From assembly GCF_963665245.1 (NCBI RefSeq), contig NZ_OY762267.1:4002001-4066000 (forward strand): 64,000 nt of DNA. Direction: 5' to 3'. The position numbers and the translations under genes are program-made. Position 1 is the first letter of the stretch; each line of letters begins with the position of its first letter. Below the pieces are notes generated by a model. That model searched no databases and was not told where the DNA came from. It worked only from the letters and a program-made list of their open reading frames with translations. Origin of the DNA: an uncultured Paludibaculum sp. GTDB lineage: Bacteria; Acidobacteriota; Terriglobia; Bryobacterales; Bryobacteraceae. Below, in pieces: positions 34,720 through 42,913 of this stretch.

Positions 34720-35397
34720 ATGGCAGCCGGCAAAGTAGTCTTCCTCTTTGATGTCGACAATACGCTGCTGAATCACGACCGGGTGTCCGCCGATCTGCGG
34801 CGGCACCTGGACGGGACCATTGGCGTGGAACGGGCGCGCCGCTACTGGCAGCTCTTTGAAGAAATCCGGGCCGAGTTGGGGTATGCGGATTACCTGGGTG
34901 CGCTGCAGAGGTATCGCATCGAGTATCCACACGAACCGAACCTGCTGGCCGTTTCGTACTACCTGTCCGGGTATCCGTTTGCGAACCGGCTGTTTCCTGG
35001 ATCGTTGGACGCGGTGGCGCATGTGCAGCAGTGGGGCGCCGCGGTGATCCTGACGGATGGAGACGTGGTGTTCCAACCGCAGAAAGTCTTCCGTGCGGGG
35101 CTGTACGAGGCCTTCGATAAAAATGTGCTGATCTACGTCCACAAGGAGCTGGAGCTGGCGGATGTGGAGCAACGGTATCCAGCCGAGCACTATGTGGTGG
35201 TGGACGACAAGCTGCGGATCCTGGCAGCGATCAAGCGGGCGTGGGGTCAGAAGGTGACGACTGTGTTTGTGCGGCAGGGGCACTACGCGCTGGATGCGAA
35301 GGCGAATGCGCAGTATGAGGCGGCCGATGTGACCCTGGAGCACATAGGGGCGCTGGTGGAGTGGCCGCTGGAGAGGATTCTGGAAGCGGCTGGGTAG
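34720..35397 (+). CDS. HAD superfamily hydrolase
   Basis: 225 residues. HAD motif I 'FDVDNTLLNHD' (about 9-19), motif II 'ILTDGD' (about 108) and the Lys/Asp pair 'VVVDDKLRIL' near residue 165 give a phosphohydrolase of the subclass I capped type. It is a second gene after the aldolase and could dephosphorylate a sugar phosphate, but the substrate is unassigned. Confidence 0.82.
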   Translation: MAAGKVVFLFDVDNTLLNHDRVSADLRRHLDGTIGVERARRYWQLFEEIRAELGYADYLGALQRYRIEYPHEPNLLAVSYYLSGYPFANRLFPGSLDAVAHVQQWGAAVILTDGDVVFQPQKVFRAGLYEAFDKNVLIYVHKELELADVEQRYPAEHYVVVDDKLRILAAIKRAWGQKVTTVFVRQGHYALDAKANAQYEAADVTLEHIGALVEWPLERILEAAG

Positions 35398-35854
35398 GGT
35401 TTGTGGTGCTGGGTTCGTTCCAAATGGTAAATTATTGATTCCAGATAACTTGACAGGTTCTATCGATGGTTCTCAATGACTGCCAAGTGATGAGAGACAT
35501 GCGGGGCCACAGCGCAGGTGGGTCGATGCTCTCGGGTTCGTTCAAAAATCCATCATCTTGATAATAAATAAGTTAACTGGTTCGATCGGAAATTTTCCGA
35601 CCCACTCGAAAAGCCGCGTCATCGCGGTGGCCCCAAACTGGGTGGAGGTTGGGTTGTCAAAGAGCCGGCGGGACACTGAGTACCTCGCCAATGTGCATCC
35701 GGATGGGAGGCCTTTCGGCGACACCCGGACCACGGCGGGATGATACCGATACCCGGAACCTAAATGGCCGCAGTACATTGATTGCGAAGGCGATGGGTCG
35801 TGTGATCCAGACAGCGACGGTGGAACGTGTTGAGGCGGGATATTATGTATCTCG
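35398..35854. other. AT-rich low-coding patch with degenerate direct repeats
   Basis: Composition drops well below the surroundings between about 35420 and 35600. Two imperfect copies of a ~55-bp unit lie at 35411-35465 and 35534-35588, 123 bases apart. A 61-codon open frame (35558-35743, +, starting TTG) contains 'VAPNWVEVGLSKSRRDTEYL' but matches nothing I recognise; it may be a gene remnant. Confidence 0.5.
35411..35588 (+). repeat. Pair of ~55-bp degenerate direct repeats, 123-bp period
   Basis: Both copies begin GGGTTCGTTC and, without gaps, share AGATAA/AAATAA, a TT(G/A)AC(A/T)GGTTC block and ATCG; about 70-75% of positions agree by eye. This suggests an old tandem duplication in a decaying region. 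Confidence 0.5.
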
Positions 35855-36007
35855 ATGGATTGTCCAACCTGTGGCCTTGTTAGTCCGCCGGGAGCATTAG
35901 TCTGCGACTGCGGTTACGACTTCGGCTCGGGCAAGCCGGCTGGTGCTCCGGGATGGACGATTGACCTAACTTGGCGGCAGCACGTCTGGGGAGTACGGTA
36001 TTCATGA
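35855..36007 (+). pseudogene. Short or truncated zinc-ribbon protein
   Basis: 50 codons: a CxxC...CxC zinc ribbon 'MDCPTCGLVSPPGALVCDCG' followed by 'YDFGSG' and 'IDLTWRQHVWG', then a stop. Related proteins continue after the ribbon and a WRQ-type segment into membrane helices, which are missing here, so this is most likely a gene truncated at its 3' end in a decaying patch. Codon usage and the clean Cys pattern argue that the first 45 codons were once coding. Confidence 0.45.
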
Positions 36008-36120
36008 GCGGGGTGGGGGCAGTGAACGCGCGATCGCCAGTGACTCCGCCGCACCTACTGGAGCATGAACGCCATGTCGCATCCACTCAAGACGGGCGTA
36101 CACTGTTGGAGCACCCATTT

Positions 36121-37266
36121 ATGAGCAGGCTGATCCTCGCCCTCCTCATTGCGGCCGCCGCATTCGCACAACCAGCCGCCCGCCGCATCGTCTCTCCGGA
36201 GATTTCGGTCGATCGTCACATCACGTTCCGCCTTAGTGCCCCCAAGGCAACGGAGGTCGTTTTGCATTTCGGCGAGGGCGCGCTGCAAACGCACGCCATG
36301 ACCAAGGGAGAAGCCGGTATTTGGAGCGTCACCATTGGTCCGATTGAGCCCGAGATCTATACGTATTCCTTCCTCGTCGATGGGACGAAGGTGATCGACC
36401 TGGCAAATCCAATCGCGAAGATCGGCGCAACGATTGATGCCAGCGTGGTGGAGATCCCAGGCGATCCGCCGCGCTTCGACCAGGTTCAGGCCGTGCCCCA
36501 CGGCTCGATGGACATTCACACGTACCCGTCCGCAGTCAGCAAGACACAGCGCGGCCTGTATGTGTACGTACCCGCGGAGTATTACAGTGAGCCCCGGAAA
36601 CGCTTCCCGGTCCTGTATCTCTGGCATGGGGGCGGCGGCGCCGAGCTGGATTGGAGCCGCGATGGCCGGGCGGGCGTGATCCTCGACAACCTGATCGCGG
36701 GGAAGAAGGCCGTGCCGATGCTGATCGTCATGCCGAACAACGTGAGCGGCGCACCCGCGCCGGGCGTAACGCCGAGCGTCGTGCCAGCCGCCGGCGGCCC
36801 GGGCGCAGCGAACTACCCGCTGCTCCAGCGCGAACTACTGGAAGAGATCATTCCCTTCGTGGCCGGACACTACCGCACGATTGAGAACAGGGAGAGCCGG
36901 GCGATGGCCGGCCTCTCGGCCGGCGGAGGCACCACGATGAATGTCGGCCTGACGAGCCTCGACGCCTTTGCCTGGATCGCCGAGTTCAGCTCCGGAATCT
37001 TCGGCGGCGTCGCGAGCTATGGCCCGTTCGACATCGAGAAGATCGCTCCGGGCTTCTACAGCGACCCATCGGCGATCAACCGGAAGCTGAAGCTCTTCTA
37101 TATGTCCTGTGGCACGGAGGACCCCCGCATGCCGTTCCACAAGAAGGCACTGCAGGACTTCCAGAGCCACCAGATCAAAGTGACCTTCGCCGAGTTTCCT
37201 GGGGCGCACGAGTGGAAAGTGTGGCGGCACTCACTCGCCGACCTCGCTCCGCGGCTGTTTCGTTAG
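36121..37266 (+). CDS. Secreted CE1-like esterase (feruloyl/acetyl xylan esterase type) with N-terminal E-set domain
   Basis: 381 residues. Signal peptide ('LILALLIAAAAFAQ'), an immunoglobulin-like E-set/CBM48-type domain (about 20-115, 'ITFRLSAPKATEVVLHFG', 'YTYSFLVDG'), then an alpha/beta-hydrolase esterase domain with nucleophile S266 in 'AGLSAGGG', 'YLWHGGGG' as oxyanion loop, and catalytic His in 'FPGAHEW'. This is the layout of family CE1 enzymes such as Fae1A/XynZ that free ferulate or acetate from arabinoxylan. The ATG at 36121 begins the signal peptide; the open frame extends farther upstream without features. Confidence 0.85.
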   Translation: MSRLILALLIAAAAFAQPAARRIVSPEISVDRHITFRLSAPKATEVVLHFGEGALQTHAMTKGEAGIWSVTIGPIEPEIYTYSFLVDGTKVIDLANPIAKIGATIDASVVEIPGDPPRFDQVQAVPHGSMDIHTYPSAVSKTQRGLYVYVPAEYYSEPRKRFPVLYLWHGGGGAELDWSRDGRAGVILDNLIAGKKAVPMLIVMPNNVSGAPAPGVTPSVVPAAGGPGAANYPLLQRELLEEIIPFVAGHYRTIENRESRAMAGLSAGGGTTMNVGLTSLDAFAWIAEFSSGIFGGVASYGPFDIEKIAPGFYSDPSAINRKLKLFYMSCGTEDPRMPFHKKALQDFQSHQIKVTFAEFPGAHEWKVWRHSLADLAPRLFR

Positions 37267-37404
37267 GGCGGCCGGCAATGAGGATCGGTGTCGGGCGCCG
37301 ACGGAATCGAGCCGCCCTTCGATAGCGAACGCCTCAGTCGGCTTCGGCGATGCGATTCCGCCCCAGATTTCGGGGCTATACTGTTTCGCTAGCTGGGTAA
37401 CTTT

Positions 37405-38337
37405 ATGCACCGCAGAACATTTCTCACGACGATTCTGCCGGCCGCCGCCGCAACCTCGCAGTTGACGGCGCAGCCGGAACCACAGTGGGGCGGCCCTGTC
37501 CTGGATACGCACCTTCACATCCGGGCCGACGCGGACGCGTGCTTCACGCACATGCAAGGTTGCGGCGTGACGCATGCGGTGCTGCTGACACCCGTGGCCG
37601 ATCAGGAGCGCGCCAAGGCGGAGATGGCCAAGCGGCCCGGCCATTTCGTGCGCTCGGTGCGAATCGATCCGTCAGCGCCCGAATCCGGCAAGGCCTTGCG
37701 AGACGCGGTGAAGAACGGAGTGGTGAGCGTCGGTGAGCTAAAGTTCCACCTGGCGCTGGATTCGCCGGAGATGCGGCGCGTTTACGACATCGCCGCCGAG
37801 TTGCAGGTCCCGGTGATGATGCACATTCAGACCTTCCCGCACTTTGACGGTGAGCTTCCCTACAACACGGGCTATCCGCAATTCCACAAGGTGCTACGCG
37901 CCTATCCACGAACGACGTTTATCGGACACGGCGACCTATTTTGGGCCCACATCAGCGCCGACGTTCCGACGGATCGCGGGTATCCCGCCGGACCGATCAA
38001 ACCCGGAGGGCTGACGGACCGCTGGCTGTCTGACTTTCCAAACCTGTATGCGGACATGTCGGCGAACTCCGGAAACAACGCACTGTCCAGGGATCAGGAT
38101 TTCTCGCGCGGCTTCATCAACCGGCACAAGACCAAATTGATCTTCGGCAGCGACTGCAGTTGCGCCGACGGCAAGGGCGCGGGCATCTCGCAGAACAAGA
38201 ATCCCGAGGCAAGCCGACTCGCGGGCAAGTGTGTGGCCCGCGAGACGCTGGGCCTGCTGCAACGCCTGGCATCACCCCAGGTGTTTCGAGCCATCACGTG
38301 GGAGAACGGTGTGAAGTTGTTCAAGGTGAAAGTCTGA
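37405..38337 (+). CDS. Exported amidohydrolase-2 family protein
   Basis: 310 residues. N-terminus 'MHRRTFLTTILPAAAAT' is a Tat-like signal. The amidohydrolase-2 TIM barrel shows the metal site 'VLDTHLHIRAD' (about 32-42), His in 'VPVMMHIQTF', His in 'TTFIGHGDLFW' and Asp in 'LIFGSDCSC'. Family members hydrolyse or decarboxylate ring compounds and lactones; the export signal plus esterase neighbours hint at lignin- or uronate-derived substrates, but this is inference. A TATACT -10-like element lies about 30 bases upstream. Confidence 0.82.
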   Translation: MHRRTFLTTILPAAAATSQLTAQPEPQWGGPVLDTHLHIRADADACFTHMQGCGVTHAVLLTPVADQERAKAEMAKRPGHFVRSVRIDPSAPESGKALRDAVKNGVVSVGELKFHLALDSPEMRRVYDIAAELQVPVMMHIQTFPHFDGELPYNTGYPQFHKVLRAYPRTTFIGHGDLFWAHISADVPTDRGYPAGPIKPGGLTDRWLSDFPNLYADMSANSGNNALSRDQDFSRGFINRHKTKLIFGSDCSCADGKGAGISQNKNPEASRLAGKCVARETLGLLQRLASPQVFRAITWENGVKLFKVKV

Positions 38338-38519
38338 CAGGAAAGGGGCGAGCGCCGAGTGAAAGCAGGCGGCCGGGAGAAGGCCGCACGGAATGTCCAT
38401 GACGGCATCACTCCACTCCGGATTCCACGCCGGACATTCAGCGATCTGCCGGACGCGGGAGGCCTGCATTCGCAGAAATGAAACGGTACACTAGGTGCTG
38501 CCAATGCCGGGAGTCCACG

Positions 38520-40673
38520 ATGCCTAGCCGCCCCAGCCGCCTGTTCCGCTCAATGCCCCTGTTGTTCGCTGCTTCGATGCTGTTCGCAGTGAACGGCCAA
38601 TCGCCTGAACCAAAGAATTGGACCGCCGCTGAGGACCATCGCAATATGATGGAGCAGCTTGGCATCAAGGCCTTGCGACCCGGTCCGAGCGGGAACGAGA
38701 ACGTCCCGAATCACGCAAATTATGACGAAAGCGCCGCCAATCCGTTTCCGGATTACCCCGCCATTCTGACGTTGAAGAACGGGCAGCCCGTCACGACGGC
38801 GGAGGCGTGGTGGAAGCAGCGTCGGCCTGAGATCGTTGAAGACTTCGATCGCGAGGTGCTGGGCCGGGTTCCTCCCGTCGTTCCCAAGATCACGTGGACC
38901 GTCACCAAGACAGTGAACGACATGGTGGGTCCCTATCCCGTCGTCGCGAAGGAGCTCACCGGGCGCGCCGATAACAGTTTGTGCCCGTCGATCAGCGTGG
39001 AGATCCAAATGGTGCTGGTGACTCCGGCGTGGACAAAGAAGCCGGTGCCCGTGATGATGATGTTCGGCCGGGCGGCATTGCCTTCCACGCCGCTGCCGGC
39101 GGCTTTTGCGCGTTTTGCGGCCATGGCAGGCACGGATCCGCCATCGACCATGCAGCTGATCGCCGCCGGCTGGGGCTACGCGATGGTCAATCCCGGCAGC
39201 GTACAGGCGGACAACGGCGCGGGGCTGACCAAGGGCATCATCGGGCTGGTCAACAAGGGCCAGCCTAGGAAGCCGGATGACTGGGGGGCGTTGCGCGCGT
39301 GGGGCTGGGGCGCTTCCAGAGGTCTGGATTATCTCGAGACCGATCCGGCCGTCGATGCGAAGCATGTGGGCATTGAGGGTGTGTCGCGCTACGGAAAAGC
39401 GGCGCTGGTCACGATGGCATATGATTCACGGTTCGCGCTGGTGCTCGTGGGATCGTCGGGGGAAGGCGGGACCAAGCCGCACCGCCGCAATTTTGGCGAG
39501 GCCGTGGAGAACCTCACCGGCTCGGGCGAATACCACTGGATGGCCGGTAATTTCCTGAAGTATGGCGCGGCGGAAGCCACATTTGGGAGCAAGAACGCGG
39601 GCGACCTGCCGGTGGACTCGCATGAGCTGATCGCGCTGTGCGCGCCGCGGCTCACGTTCATCAGCTATGGGATTCCAGAGAAGGGTGACGCAAAGTGGCT
39701 CGACCAGCAGGGCAGCTTCATGGCTACGGTAGCCGCGGGCTCGGTATTCCGTCTGCTTGGCGCGAAGGATATCGGCGTGACCGGTGACTACCGGACAGTC
39801 AAAATGCCGCCGGTGAACGTGAGTCTGTTGGACGGCCAACTCGCCTGGCGGCAGCACGACGGGGGACACACGGATGGCCCGAACTGGAAGTACTTCATCC
39901 CATGGGCGAACAGGTTCATTCAGTATGTAGGTGATCCACCTCCTCCTATCGCGGCCGATGTTCCGGCGCCGAGGCTCGATGCGAACTCGATCGTCGCGCA
40001 TGGCCAACTGGTGGAAAAGGCCAAGAAGGGCCGCATTGACATCTATTTCGAGGGCGATTCCATCACACGGCGCTGGGGCGCCACCGACTATCCCGAACTG
40101 CTGGCGAACTGGAAGCGGAACTTCTCGGGCTGGAACGCTGCCGACTTCGGATGGGGTGGCGATCGGACTCAGAACATCCTGTGGCGCCTCAATAACGGAG
40201 AACTGGAAGGCGTGAACCCGAAGGTGGTTGTTCTGATGGCAGGCACCAACAATATCAGCGGGAAGACGCCTCAGGGCTCGGAAGCGGCCGTTGTTTCGGA
40301 TGTCACTCGAGGGTTGCGGGCCGTGCTGGAGGCCATCAAGAGCAAGGCGCCCGGAGCCACCGTCATCGTCACCGGCATTTTCCCGCGCAACGACAATATG
40401 GCGGCCGTACCGGTGATCGACAGGATCAACGCAAATCTTGCGAGGATGGCCGATGGCACCAAAGTGCGCTATCTGAACGTCAACGACAAGCTCGCGGACA
40501 GCAACGGCGTGCTGAAGCCCGGCATGATGGGCGTCGACAAGCTCCATCCGGTGGAGCCGGCCTATCAGATCTGGGCCGACGCTCTGAAACCGATCTTCCA
40601 GGAGCTGTTAGGCCCTCCGGCGCAGGAGGACCTTGCTCCCCCGCCGACAGGGGACCCGAGCGCACATCGCTGA
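38520..40673 (+). CDS. Two-domain esterase: CE15 glucuronoyl esterase fused to SGNH hydrolase
   Basis: About 717 residues, secreted. Residues ~35-470 are a CE15 4-O-methyl-glucuronoyl methylesterase, which cuts the ester between lignin alcohols and glucuronoxylan: nucleophile S289 in 'GVSRYGKAALV', 'GEYHWMAGNFLKYG', 'PVDSHELIALCAPR' and catalytic His region 'WRQHDGGH'. After a linker, residues ~505-690 are an SGNH/GDSL esterase: S514 in 'FEGDSIT', Gly of 'FGWGGDRTQN', Asn in 'LMAGTNN' and the Asp-His pair 'DKLHPVEP'. SGNH enzymes of this type deacetylate xylan or other glycans. ATG at 38520 precedes the signal peptide; an ATG at 38478 adds 14 residues. Confidence 0.88.
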   Translation: MPSRPSRLFRSMPLLFAASMLFAVNGQSPEPKNWTAAEDHRNMMEQLGIKALRPGPSGNENVPNHANYDESAANPFPDYPAILTLKNGQPVTTAEAWWKQRRPEIVEDFDREVLGRVPPVVPKITWTVTKTVNDMVGPYPVVAKELTGRADNSLCPSISVEIQMVLVTPAWTKKPVPVMMMFGRAALPSTPLPAAFARFAAMAGTDPPSTMQLIAAGWGYAMVNPGSVQADNGAGLTKGIIGLVNKGQPRKPDDWGALRAWGWGASRGLDYLETDPAVDAKHVGIEGVSRYGKAALVTMAYDSRFALVLVGSSGEGGTKPHRRNFGEAVENLTGSGEYHWMAGNFLKYGAAEATFGSKNAGDLPVDSHELIALCAPRLTFISYGIPEKGDAKWLDQQGSFMATVAAGSVFRLLGAKDIGVTGDYRTVKMPPVNVSLLDGQLAWRQHDGGHTDGPNWKYFIPWANRFIQYVGDPPPPIAADVPAPRLDANSIVAHGQLVEKAKKGRIDIYFEGDSITRRWGATDYPELLANWKRNFSGWNAADFGWGGDRTQNILWRLNNGELEGVNPKVVVLMAGTNNISGKTPQGSEAAVVSDVTRGLRAVLEAIKSKAPGATVIVTGIFPRNDNMAAVPVIDRINANLARMADGTKVRYLNVNDKLADSNGVLKPGMMGVDKLHPVEPAYQIWADALKPIFQELLGPPAQEDLAPPPTGDPSAHR

Positions 40674-40987
40674 GTCATCCTCTTTCTTCAACCCCAACAC
40701 AGGCCCCAACCAAGCCGCGCCCAGTCTTCGGCCATTCGACAACGCCCCGTGGCGGAGCCCGCTGGATACCGGTAGGGTCTGGCCACAGGCCGTGCAGTTT
40801 ATTCGATCGGGCACGGACTCCGAGTTGCGCATTTGTGGACTGGAACACGCTTGGATAAGTGGGCGGGCACGGCTCGAAACGACAGCGGCGCCGTGTCTGT
40901 CCAATCCTCCCGGCAAAGAGAAGACTCGACAATCCGGAGGGCAAAGACCGATCCCTCAAAACACGAAAGGTAGAAGAGACGGAAACC
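40674..40987. other. Intergenic region before the DinB gene
   Basis: About 310 bases after the CE15-SGNH gene. No gene, repeat or clear promoter seen; a weak purine-rich AGAAGAGACGG lies before the next ATG. Confidence 0.4.
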
Positions 40988-41518
40988 ATGACCACACACA
41001 CGCATAGCCCCAAACGCGAGACGGCACACTGGACCACCCGTGCCGGCGCCCTCGCCGACCGGTTGGAACGGGGCGCTCGAGCCCTCGCTGACCTCGTGCG
41101 CCCTCTGTCTGACGCACAGTGGCAGTCCTACTTGCCAGGCGATGGGCGCACCATCGGCGTGGTCGTACACCACGTAGCGAGCGTGTACCCGCTGGAGATC
41201 GAACTGGCCCTCAAGTTGGCCGGTGGTCAGGCCATAACCGGCGTAACCATGGTCGATGTGGACGCAATGAATGCCAGGCACGCCGCGGAACACAGCGCCG
41301 TCACGAAGGCAGCCGCGCTGGACCTTCTGGAGCGCAACAGCGCGAAGGCCGCGGCATCCATTCGCACCCTCAGTGACGAGGATCTGGCTCAGGCCGCTCC
41401 CGTGTCGTTGTACGCCGACGCGCCGCTCACGTGCCAGTTCCTGCTGGAGGACCACGCCGTCCGGCATAGCTACCATCACCTCGCTGGGATCACCCGGCGG
41501 TTGCAGGGTATTCGCTAG
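40988..41518 (+). CDS. DinB family protein
   Basis: 176 residues, four-helix DinB/YfiT-like fold. The three metal-coordinating histidines are seen in 'VVVHHVASVY' (about residue 60) and 'EDHAVRHSYHHLAGI' (about 155-168). Members often act as metal- or thiol-dependent transferases (bacillithiol, mycothiol or glutathione related). ATG at 40988 starts the domain; the open frame upstream has no domain sequence. Confidence 0.8.
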   Translation: MTTHTHSPKRETAHWTTRAGALADRLERGARALADLVRPLSDAQWQSYLPGDGRTIGVVVHHVASVYPLEIELALKLAGGQAITGVTMVDVDAMNARHAAEHSAVTKAAALDLLERNSAKAAASIRTLSDEDLAQAAPVSLYADAPLTCQFLLEDHAVRHSYHHLAGITRRLQGIR

Positions 41519-41642
41519 ACGAAGAACCAGCCTGGTTGCGCGACTTCCGAAGTAATCGCTGGCGCCCCCGCGCTGAACGGATTCCAGAGAGGAGCCGTTC
41601 GGTCCTGGTGCACTGAGCTGCGTACCCTTACAGGAGTTGAAG

Positions 41643-42698
41643 GTGGATTCTCATTTGTTTCTCATGCGCCCGGTTGTACTGGTGATTGCCGCGGTGAGCC
41701 TCTGCGGCCAATCCCCTAACGGCCGGGCCGAATCGCCCAGGCTCCTTGCGCCCATCAGGCACGAGGTCTTTGACGGGCACCTCCATTTCTTCGACTTTGT
41801 CCAGGAGACCCCAGGAATGGACGCCTTGTTCAAAGCGATGGACAACGCCGGAGTGACGGACGCCGTCATTTCGGGCATGCCTCTAGTGAAGACGTGGGAC
41901 GAGGGGGACGCGAGGCGGCCCACTTACTATATGGAGAATGACTCCCGAGCCTATTGGTACAGTGCAACCGACTTCCTGCTCGCGCGAGCCATCCTGGAGC
42001 TGCCAAGCGACAAGCAATCTCGCTTGCACCCGTTCATCTGCGGCTTCAATAGCGCGGATCGAAATGGAGTAGATCACGTCGAGCGTATGTTGGCGCTCTA
42101 CCCAGGTTTCTGGCAAGGAATCGGCGAGGTGTTCCTGCGACATGACGATCTCACCGCACTAACATACGGCGAGACTCCGCGAGCCACTTCGAAGGCGTTT
42201 GGCCGCTTGTTGGAGTTGGCTGCAAAGCATGATCTGCCGGTGCTGGTGCACAGCAACATCGGACCGAGCTGGCGGCAGATGCCCGACTATCTCGATGAGA
42301 TCGAGTCCGCAATCCGTCGATATCCAGACACCCGCCTGATCTGGGCTCACGCGGGCATCAGCCGGCGCATCGTGATCGCAGACCATACGGCCATACTACG
42401 ACGCCTGCTGGGGCAATACCCCAACCTAAGCATCGACCTTTCGTGGGTGATCTTCGAGCAGGAGATTGCCCCTGGCGGGACGCTGGATCGCGCATGGGTG
42501 AATCTGATTGAAGAGTACTCGGGACGGTTCATGATCGGTTCGGACACCAGCGACTTCTCTGAGCGGTACAAGTCGATCGTTCAACGGTCCTACGTATTGC
42601 TCGATGCTCTGAAGCCGGAGACCGCCCGGAAGGTGGCCCGCGATAACCTCCTATCTTTGCTCCCTGGAAGCCGCTCAGTGGCCAAAGGTGCGCGATGA
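41643..42698 (+). CDS. Secreted amidohydrolase family protein
   Basis: About 351 residues. Signal peptide ('LMRPVVLVIAAVSLCGQ'), then an amidohydrolase-2 TIM barrel: 'VFDGHLHFFDF' (metal His pair), 'GIGEVFLRHDD', 'LPVLVHSNIGP' (His), 'LIWAHAGIS' (His) and 'FMIGSDTSDFS' (Asp). A GTG at 41643 is preferred because AGGAG (41632-41636) lies six bases before it; TTG at 41637 and ATG at 41664 are alternatives. Substrate unknown; it converges on the GH54 genes with a ~215-base gap. Confidence 0.78.
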   Translation: MDSHLFLMRPVVLVIAAVSLCGQSPNGRAESPRLLAPIRHEVFDGHLHFFDFVQETPGMDALFKAMDNAGVTDAVISGMPLVKTWDEGDARRPTYYMENDSRAYWYSATDFLLARAILELPSDKQSRLHPFICGFNSADRNGVDHVERMLALYPGFWQGIGEVFLRHDDLTALTYGETPRATSKAFGRLLELAAKHDLPVLVHSNIGPSWRQMPDYLDEIESAIRRYPDTRLIWAHAGISRRIVIADHTAILRRLLGQYPNLSIDLSWVIFEQEIAPGGTLDRAWVNLIEEYSGRFMIGSDTSDFSERYKSIVQRSYVLLDALKPETARKVARDNLLSLLPGSRSVAKGAR

Positions 42699-42913
42699 AT
42701 CGTAGAAGAGCACCGAAGTATTGAGACCGGAAACTTGTCAGGTAGCTGAAATTGGGAAGACGACGGATTTCTGCGGCACCGGCTCCAGCGCCGCCTGACG
42801 GCCGAACACGTGTGGCCCAAAACGTGTCGAAATGTCCCCAGCCAGGTGGATGCCTGAACCAGCCGGAAAAGTGCAGGCAGGGGCCTATGGCTCTTCCACT
42901 ACCTCAATCGCAC

